Assembly: GCA_023457135.1 (NCBI GenBank) | Contig: JAEWMO010000160.1 | Span: 1-38,101, forward strand | Direction: 5' to 3' | Length of the DNA stretch: 38,101 nucleotides | Source: Methanobacteriota archaeon | GTDB lineage: Archaea; Halobacteriota; Methanomicrobia; Methanomicrobiales; Methanoculleaceae | In this document: positions 33,790 through 38,101 of the stretch, piece after piece | Layout of the letters: each line of letters starts with the position of its first letter | How positions within the stretch are numbered: position 1 is the first letter of the stretch | Translations under genes and position numbers: made by a program | The notes under the pieces: model-generated | Told to the model about the DNA's origin: nothing | Databases searched by the model: none | The model's input: only the letters and a program-made list of their open reading frames with translations

Positions 33790-34048
33790 ATCTCCTTCCG
33801 GCACATCCCCACCCTCTTCGACGCGGCCGACGCGGAGCTCGCCGCCCTCCTCGCCCTCGTCCGGGAGGCAAAGACCCTCCTCGACGAACAGTTCCATCCC
33901 GACGGCTACAACATCGGCGTGAACGTCGGCACCGCCGCCGGCCAGACCGTGATGCACCTCCACGTCCACGTCATCCCCGGTATGCCGGCGACGTGGACGA
34001 CCCCCGGGGCGGGGTGCGGGGAGCGGTCCCGGAGAAGAGGGTGTACTG
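33790..34048 (+). pseudogene. HIT pseudogene, lacks N-terminus, frameshifted after HxHxH
   Basis: From SFRHIPTLFDAADAEL to QTVMHLHVHVIP this copy follows the intact HIT protein from residue 42 to 102 almost without change and keeps the HLHVHV triad. The first 41 residues are missing. After VIP one C is lost from a run of five (CATCCCCGG against CATCCCCCGG), and the reading frame changes, although the DNA still resembles the intact gene up to its TGTACTGA end at 34048. It cannot encode a normal HIT protein. Its near-identity to the intact copy suggests a recent duplication or import. Confidence 0.85.
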
Positions 34049-34122
34049 AGAGGCTGAGCGGGGATACTTCGCCCCCGCCTGGCGAAAGGTGCCTGCAGGA
34101 GCAGGCCGGCGGCATCCGGCTC

Positions 34123-34437
34123 TTATTCAACCGGGGGAGAGGCTCGCGGGCCCCTGCCTTCCTGCACCTGCCGATCGTAGTCCTCCACGAACCCCATCAT
34201 CCAGCAGGCGATGGAGCGGAAGGTCTCCGGCGACATCCGTGCGTCGAAGACAATCCTGCGCTGTATGGACTCGACGACCATCTCGCCGTCCTCGCCGGCG
34301 CGGATCTCGGGCAGATCGTAGTAGAACGCCACCTGCCCGAGAACAGGGGTTAAGGTCCCGTAGACCCCGTTCACCGGGGTCACGCTGCATGCCGGGTCCC
34401 GCGACACCTCGATCGCCGGACGTCTCTCAGCGGACAT
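34123..34437 (-). CDS. uncharacterised small protein coupled to a winged-helix regulator
   Basis: About 104 residues starting MSAERRPAIEVSRDP. It has two recognisable stretches (VNGVYGTLTPVLGQVAFYYD and SPETFRSIACWMMGFVEDYD) separated by RRIVFDARM. I cannot assign a family with confidence; the layout resembles small archaeal DUF3467-like proteins. The ATG at 34437 overlaps the upstream winged-helix gene by 11 bases, so the pair is translationally coupled and probably works together. A longer reading of the frame to 34548 is Arg-rich and is a shadow of the regulator gene. Confidence 0.6.
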   Translation of the reverse strand: MSAERRPAIEVSRDPACSVTPVNGVYGTLTPVLGQVAFYYDLPEIRAGEDGEMVVESIQRRIVFDARMSPETFRSIACWMMGFVEDYDRQVQEGRGPRASPPVE

Positions 34438-34879
34438 GAACCTCTGCCTCCCCCGGCGCCGAGACGGTGATCCTGCCCGTGGCAAACGGGCTCTCCTGGC
34501 AGTGCGTCCGTGCGGGCCCGGTCTTCTCCCCGTGCACCTCATCCTCACGCGACGGCAGGAGCCCCCGGTAGAGGGCCGCGATCAGGGCTTTCCCGAGTGT
34601 GGTCGGCACGTAGAACGATGCCTCGGTGTTGCCGACGTCGTCGAGGCCGCGGACCTGCCTGGCGATGAGCCCCGCGTTTGAAAGCGCCTTTAAGGCCCTC
34701 GATACCTCAGGGGGCTCCGCCTCGAAGAGATCCCGGATCTGGTTGAACCGGAGCCCCTCATCCCTCTGCAGGAGCGCGATGTAGATCGCCCATGCCTTCC
34801 TGTTCCCCAGAGGGGCCGTGGCATTGATGATCACCGAAGGAACTTCGGATAACTGCCGTTCAAGGATTGCCTCGTTCAT
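34427..34879 (-). CDS. winged-helix transcriptional regulator
   Basis: A 150-residue protein. Residues about 25-85 form a winged helix of the ArsR/MarR-like kind (IALLQRDEGLRFNQIRDLF, then PPEVSRALKALSNAGLIARQ). A wing region (ASFYVPTTLGKALIAALYRG) follows, and then a charged tail without a clear ligand site. It overlaps the following small gene and is divergent from the deoxyribosyltransferase-like gene at 35000. Half-sites flanking a TATA box in the shared upstream region suggest autoregulation and control of the divergent gene. Expected to bind DNA as a dimer. Confidence 0.78.
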   Translation of the reverse strand: MNEAILERQLSEVPSVIINATAPLGNRKAWAIYIALLQRDEGLRFNQIRDLFEAEPPEVSRALKALSNAGLIARQVRGLDDVGNTEASFYVPTTLGKALIAALYRGLLPSREDEVHGEKTGPARTHCQESPFATGRITVSAPGEAEVHVR

Positions 34880-34909
34880 GATTCACACCCGGATCGGATA
34901 CGATTCTAT

Positions 34910-34953
34910 ATTTGTTACCCCGATATATAATTTTGCGCAGGCAGGTTACAAAT
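34910..34953. promoter_or_regulatory. operator-like inverted half-sites around a TATA box
   Basis: ATTTGTTACC at 34910-34919 is the inverted match (9 of 10) of GGTTACAAAT at 34944-34953. Between them lies ATATATAATTTT (from 34923), a good TATA box for the minus-strand regulator that starts at 34879. A second box, CATTTATCC (34967-34975), stands 25-33 bases before ATG 35000 and suits a leaderless transcript of the divergent gene. A dimer on the half-sites would cover the regulator promoter. Confidence 0.5.
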
Positions 34954-34999
34954 TTGATACCTCAACCATTTATCCATACGTAAACCGACACTTCCTCCG

Positions 35000-35548
35000 A
35001 TGGATCTCCTCTCCGGGCTCAACAGGAACCTCGATTATTCAGAGAGGCTCAAAGACGAACTCACTATAGGTCTGTTCGGTTCGTTCAGGAGATCGCATCT
35101 TGAAGCGTTGAAACGGCACCTCCGTGAGCATGAGGGGTTCAACGCCCGGATATCCTACGACCTTGCGGCGTCGCACCCGAGAAGACGGGGAGAGGACGAT
35201 CGCGCCTATGACTTCCGGCTGGCCAGAGCCCTGATCGAGGAGAGCCGGGTGTATATCGTCCACTTCTTCAGGGAAGAGGAGGGAGAATACGGTGTCAACG
35301 ATTCGGCCACCCTGGAGATCGGGATCCTCTACGGTCTGAACGTCGCCTCCCCGCAGGCGAGCCGTTACACCCTCATCCTCTGCGAGGCAGGCTACGATGC
35401 GAGGAACATCGGTGGCATGCGACGCGGCATACGGCCCTCAACCGAAAGAGTGTGGCGATGGCATGATTTCGAAGATCGTGACGAGGCAATCCTGAACGCG
35501 ACCCAATTCTGCTACGATTGCCTGCTGGACTACTCCCGTTCGCCCTGA
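35000..35548 (+). CDS. nucleoside deoxyribosyltransferase-like (Rossmann-type) protein
   Basis: A 182-residue protein. A first strand (LTIGLFGSF) begins the fold at about residue 21. It is followed by a helix, an acidic YDF segment, then ALIEESRVYIVHFF, and NDSATLEIGILYGLN, which matches the GTAxEIGxA segment of 2-deoxyribosyltransferase-like and related TIR-like folds. A last strand pair follows (RYTLILCEAGYD). The predicted chemistry is N-glycosidic bond handling on a nucleoside or nucleotide, but the catalytic residues are not certain. The start at 35000 has no Shine-Dalgarno site and a TATA box 25-33 bases before it, so the transcript is probably leaderless. It is divergent from the winged-helix regulator, an arrangement seen in regulator/effector pairs. 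Confidence 0.5.
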   Translation: MDLLSGLNRNLDYSERLKDELTIGLFGSFRRSHLEALKRHLREHEGFNARISYDLAASHPRRRGEDDRAYDFRLARALIEESRVYIVHFFREEEGEYGVNDSATLEIGILYGLNVASPQASRYTLILCEAGYDARNIGGMRRGIRPSTERVWRWHDFEDRDEAILNATQFCYDCLLDYSRSP

Positions 35549-35654
35549 GTGATATGAGGAGGCGTGACAGCCTGTCCCCGGCATATCCGCGGGCAGGATC
35601 GTCGTTTTTCGAGAGATCGGCAGGAGGGCCGGCACGTGAGTTGCTGCTCGCATC

Positions 35655-35905
35655 CATTGTGGAAACGTCGCCCGCTCAATCGAGACCACCCGCTACGCTC
35701 GCCGGGCAACGCCCGCCAGTCCCTTCGACGCAGAAGAGATCGCCCTCCTCGCCCGGGAGGCGAAGACCCTCCTCGACGAACAATATCGCCCCGACGGCTA
35801 CAACGTCGGCCCCGCCGCCGGCCAGACGGTGCTGCACCTCCACGTCATCCCCCGCTACGCCGGGGACGTGGCGGGCCCCGGGGCGGCATGTGCGGCGAGC
35901 AGATC
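35655..35905 (+). pseudogene. HIT pseudogene with in-frame deletions and a broken triad
   Basis: TRYARRATPASP, then FDAEEIALLAREAKTLLDEQ, then YRPDGYNVGPAAGQTVLHLH and VIPRYAGDV follow the intact HIT protein. Residues equivalent to GHLLLIPFRHIPTL are deleted, NVGVNVGP is shortened to NVGP, and HLHVHLIP is shortened to HLHVIP, which removes the third His of the triad. There is no clear start codon. The frame is otherwise open, so this looks like decay by slippage and deletion in short repeats rather than by frameshift. It fills most of the 35549-36005 gap; no other gene is visible there. Confidence 0.8.
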
Positions 35906-36005
35906 CCTCCTCGTTTTCCAGTCGCGGCCGCGTGCGGCATCCGCCGTATGGATCCGCTACTCTTATGAACCGGGCGGGATCACCCCCTTGCGAGGCCGGC
36001 AGACT

Positions 36006-36533
36006 ATGAACGTGATTGTTCTCTATGCGAGCATGTACGGGTCGACGAAAGGCATTGCGGAGTTCATAGCCGAAAAACTCAGGCAGCACGGCCTGGAGGC
36101 GGAGGCACGAAGCGTCGATGCGGTACCGGAGATACGAGACTACGACGCCGTCGTGATCGGGAGCGCCGTCTACATAGGGCACTGGATGCGGGAGGCGACG
36201 GAGTTCGTGCGGAAGAACAGCGGCGTTCTCGACGGCCGGCCGGTCTGGCTCTTCTCAAGCGGGCCATTAAAGCCCGGGCCGGAGGCTCTCCCGCCGGACG
36301 CCCCGGGGATCGAGCCCGACGAGATCAGCGAACTCCGCCGGCTCGTCCATCCCCGGAATACCCGGGTCTTCTCCGGCGCACTCGACCCGGCGAAACTCGG
36401 GTTCTCGCACCGGCTCATCCGCAGGCTACCGGCCGCCCGCGATCTCCTTCCCGAGGGCGACTTCCGGAACTGGGACGATATCGAGGCATGGGCGACCGAG
36501 ATCGCCCGCGAGATTGCCGTTCCCGCGGCCTAA
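36006..36533 (+). CDS. flavodoxin-domain protein (HemG-like)
   Basis: A 175-residue protein. The N-terminal strand and FMN phosphate loop (VIVLYASMYGSTKGIAE, residues 3-19) are typical of flavodoxins, followed by DYDAVVIGSAVYIGHW and VWLFSSGPL, the second and third FMN-binding loops of the HemG/flavodoxin_5 type. Expected cytosolic electron-transfer protein or menaquinone-linked protoporphyrinogen oxidase relative; in a methanogen the electron-carrier role is more likely. ATG 36006 starts directly with the family strand; the same frame continues upstream only through HIT pseudogene sequence. The stop is followed by a strong hairpin at 36573. Confidence 0.88.
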   Translation: MNVIVLYASMYGSTKGIAEFIAEKLRQHGLEAEARSVDAVPEIRDYDAVVIGSAVYIGHWMREATEFVRKNSGVLDGRPVWLFSSGPLKPGPEALPPDAPGIEPDEISELRRLVHPRNTRVFSGALDPAKLGFSHRLIRRLPAARDLLPEGDFRNWDDIEAWATEIAREIAVPAA

Positions 36534-36572
36534 ACCGCAGCGAGGAAGTCTGCCGGCATCCTGGACGAGATG

Positions 36573-36593
36573 CCCCGGATCCGCGATCCGGGG
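36573..36593 (+). terminator. hairpin after the flavodoxin gene
   Basis: CCCCGGATC at 36573-36581 and GATCCGGGG at 36585-36593 form perfect 9-base arms with a 3-base loop (CGC), 40 bases after the flavodoxin stop. No T-run follows, so a terminator role is only likely by position. Confidence 0.45.
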
Positions 36594-36709
36594 ATCCGAC
36601 CGCAGGCCCAGAGGCCACGGCTGCTTTCTGGCACAACAGGGCCCGGACGGGGAGAACAACCGTGATACAGAAGAAGACGGGAGGCTTCCTCCGCCCGGAT
36701 GGTCGGCAT

Positions 36710-36739
36710 GGTATGCCGGAGACGTGGCGGAACCCCGGA
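36710..36739 (+). pseudogene. short HIT gene fragment (3' end)
   Basis: Thirty bases match the intact HIT gene at 28991-29020 with three differences and translate as WYAGDVAEPR against RYAGDVADPR. Nothing else of the HIT gene is visible nearby. It lies in the otherwise gene-free stretch 36534-36772. Confidence 0.6.
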
Positions 36740-36772
36740 GACGAAGAACTACCGGAGCCGGCCCGGCACCCC

Positions 36773-37159
36773 TCAGTCCTGCCGGATCCGCGAGAAGAAC
36801 TCCTTCACGCCCCCCGTGACGACGAAGGCAACCCCCCGGGCCCAGACCGTGAAGAAGTCCACGGCGACGAAGAGCAGCGTCTCGTCCGGGAACGCGTGGT
36901 CGCGGACGTTCCGGAGCGAGAAGTAGGCGAGCATCAGCCACGCGGTCGCGACGAGCCCCTGGCCGAAGACCGAGATCCAGAGGCCCAGGGTGGAGAAGAC
37001 CAGGGCCAGCGAGTAGCCGAGCAGGCTCGTCGTGAGCGCCGAGAAGACGTTCAGCACGGCGCCGCGGGTCATCACGTCGCGGAGCTGCGGCACGAGCATG
37101 ACCGCGAAGAGTATCGTTATGCCGGTTATGGCGAAGTCCTGCCAGGTCGTCTCGATCAC
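36773..37159 (-). CDS. small integral membrane protein
   Basis: A 128-residue protein with three probable membrane helices: about residues 8-24 (FAITGITILFAVMLVP), 38-64 (ALTTSLLGYSLALVFSTLGL) and 68-82 (LVATAWLMLAYFSL). These are followed by an amphipathic C-terminal part (VDFFTVWARGVAFVVTGGVK). No family is recognised. It lies 50 bases downstream of the BMP-type gene on the same strand and could be transcribed with it, but it does not resemble an ABC transporter permease. Codon use is host-like. Confidence 0.65.
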   Translation of the reverse strand: MIETTWQDFAITGITILFAVMLVPQLRDVMTRGAVLNVFSALTTSLLGYSLALVFSTLGLWISVFGQGLVATAWLMLAYFSLRNVRDHAFPDETLLFVAVDFFTVWARGVAFVVTGGVKEFFSRIRQD

Positions 37160-37209
37160 CCGTGCACACGCGGTGCAGCATACAGGTATCGACCTGGAAG
37201 CATATCAGA

Positions 37210-38101
37210 TCACCAGATTCCAGCCAGATACTCCTTCTCCGCGGCGACAGCCAGGTCATGCCAGCCGTCGGCCGGCGCATACCCCGAGAACCGCGGGGAG
37301 ACGAAGAGCCCGGTCCCGCCGTTTGCAAGCGTCCAGACCTCCTGGCCCGGGGTGAACCGGCCCGCGACCTCGTCCTCCACAGCGTGGTAGACGATCGCGT
37401 CGATATTCTTCACCACCGACGCAACCACCAGGTTCGGGGCGAGGTAGGACTGGTCGGTATCCTCCCCGATGAGGAAGACGTCGCCGGTCTCGCGGGCGGC
37501 GTCCACGATCCCGGTGTTCCCGGAGCCCGCGATCATCAGGATGACGTCGACGTCCCCGGCACGGAGGCCGCGGGCGAGGTCGCCCGCACGCTCCGGCATC
37601 CCGAAGCCCTCGAAACTCTCGCCGACGTAGAGGACCGTCACGTTCACCGCCGGGTCGTATGCCGCCGCCCCGGCCCTGAACCCCTCGACGAAGGGCTCGA
37701 TGACCCCGACCGGCGCACCGGCGACGGCGCCGATCCTCCCTGTCTCCGTCATGTTCGCCGCCATCACGCCCGCGAGGTAGGAGGCGCCGTAGGGGACCAT
37801 CACGGCGTCGCAGGCGTTCGGGAGGCCGAAGTCAGCCTGCTCGAGGGTGACGAACCGGATATCGGGGTTCTGCTCCGCCCACGCCCGCGAAGCGTCGGTG
37901 AACTGGAACCCCTCGGTGACGACGAGGTCGGGCTTCCCGGTGAAGTTCCGGGCGGAAAAGACGGCGTCGAGGAGCGCGAGGTCGTCGTAGGTGAACTCCC
38001 GCTTGGTGAGGTCAAACGACGCCTCTGCCCGGAAGAGGCCGCGGTAGGCCGAGTCCGCGAACGACCGGTCGCCCTTCGCGATCGGGTAGACCATCCAGAC
38101 G
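37210..38101 (-). CDS. BMP/Med-family ABC transporter substrate-binding protein (5' end outside window)
   Basis: The visible 297 residues run off the right edge; the frame is still open at 38101 and the first in-frame ATG (38094) lies within the conserved part, so the true start and any lipoprotein signal are outside. Family features are ADSAYRGLFRAEASF, a KPDLVVTEGFQFTDASR strand, LPNACDAVMVPYGASYLAGV, RIGAVAGAPVGVIEPFVEGF, VDVILMIAGSGNTGIVDAA and FLIGEDTDQSYLAP, the order seen in PnrA/BMP nucleoside-binding lipoproteins. The role is binding of a nucleoside or related solute for an ABC importer. No permease or ATPase gene is visible in the window. Confidence 0.85.
   Translation of the reverse strand, partial: VWMVYPIAKGDRSFADSAYRGLFRAEASFDLTKREFTYDDLALLDAVFSARNFTGKPDLVVTEGFQFTDASRAWAEQNPDIRFVTLEQADFGLPNACDAVMVPYGASYLAGVMAANMTETGRIGAVAGAPVGVIEPFVEGFRAGAAAYDPAVNVTVLYVGESFEGFGMPERAGDLARGLRAGDVDVILMIAGSGNTGIVDAARETGDVFLIGEDTDQSYLAPNLVVASVVKNIDAIVYHAVEDEVAGRFTPGQEVWTLANGGTGLFVSPRFSGYAPADGWHDLAVAAEKEYLAGIW

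Noticed and set aside
35676..36182. 168-codon minus-strand frame over the third HIT copy and the flavodoxin start
   Set aside because: It is antisense to recognisable HIT and flavodoxin sequence and has no motifs of its own.
1..38101. tRNA, rRNA, integrase, transposase or attachment-site repeats bounding the island
   Set aside because: I looked near 5.1-5.4 kb and 28.5-29.5 kb and in the larger gaps and found no cloverleaf, recombinase motif or matching direct repeat; a tRNA just outside the window cannot be excluded.

Overview
The window looks like a chromosome segment of a methanogenic archaeon of the Methanomicrobiales, probably Methanoculleus-like. This is inferred from the GC-rich flanks, archaeal Shine-Dalgarno sites (GGAGGTGA before 4570), A/T-rich TATA boxes 25-35 bases before several starts with no leader, T-run terminators, and the style of the proteins. 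No rRNA, tRNA, CRISPR array, integrase or transposase was seen.

Region A (304-5112) is a tight GC-rich plus-strand operon of six genes, most of them overlapping or only a few bases apart. It holds a short M20/M28-like metallopeptidase, four proteins I cannot name (two of them paralogues of each other), and a small protein with the His/Cys signature of a caspase-like CHAT peptidase. This is the best candidate for an undescribed system.

Region B (about 5.4-28.45 kb) is visibly lower in GC and rich in nucleic-acid enzymes. In order: a YhaO/YhaN (SbcDC-like) nuclease-ATPase pair; a zinc-ribbon/HEAT protein; a HhH-GPD iron-sulfur glycosylase-like protein; a membrane-anchored UvrD-type helicase with a nuclease insert; a NYN-domain ribonuclease with a LOTUS-like region; a short gene remnant; a coiled-coil protein with an acidic tail; a 1612-residue DEAH helicase with a C-terminal DUF1998 zinc module; and a 1596-residue protein ending in HEAT repeats. 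The helicase and the two large companions recall helicase-centred defence systems (Druantia, DISARM), but the partner set does not match any type I know.

Region C (28.5-36.8 kb) is a recombination-scarred accessory zone. It has one intact HIT hydrolase and four decayed HIT fragments, an intact AlbA_2-type regulator and a frameshifted second copy, a Fic AMPylase-type protein, a regulator pair, a deoxyribosyltransferase-like protein and a flavodoxin. It also holds two striking non-coding arrays: 10-base tandem repeats at 29336-29548 and three consecutive palindromes at 33430-33548.

Region D (36.8-38.1 kb) carries a small membrane protein and the 3' part of a BMP/Med-family ABC transporter binding protein that runs off the window end.
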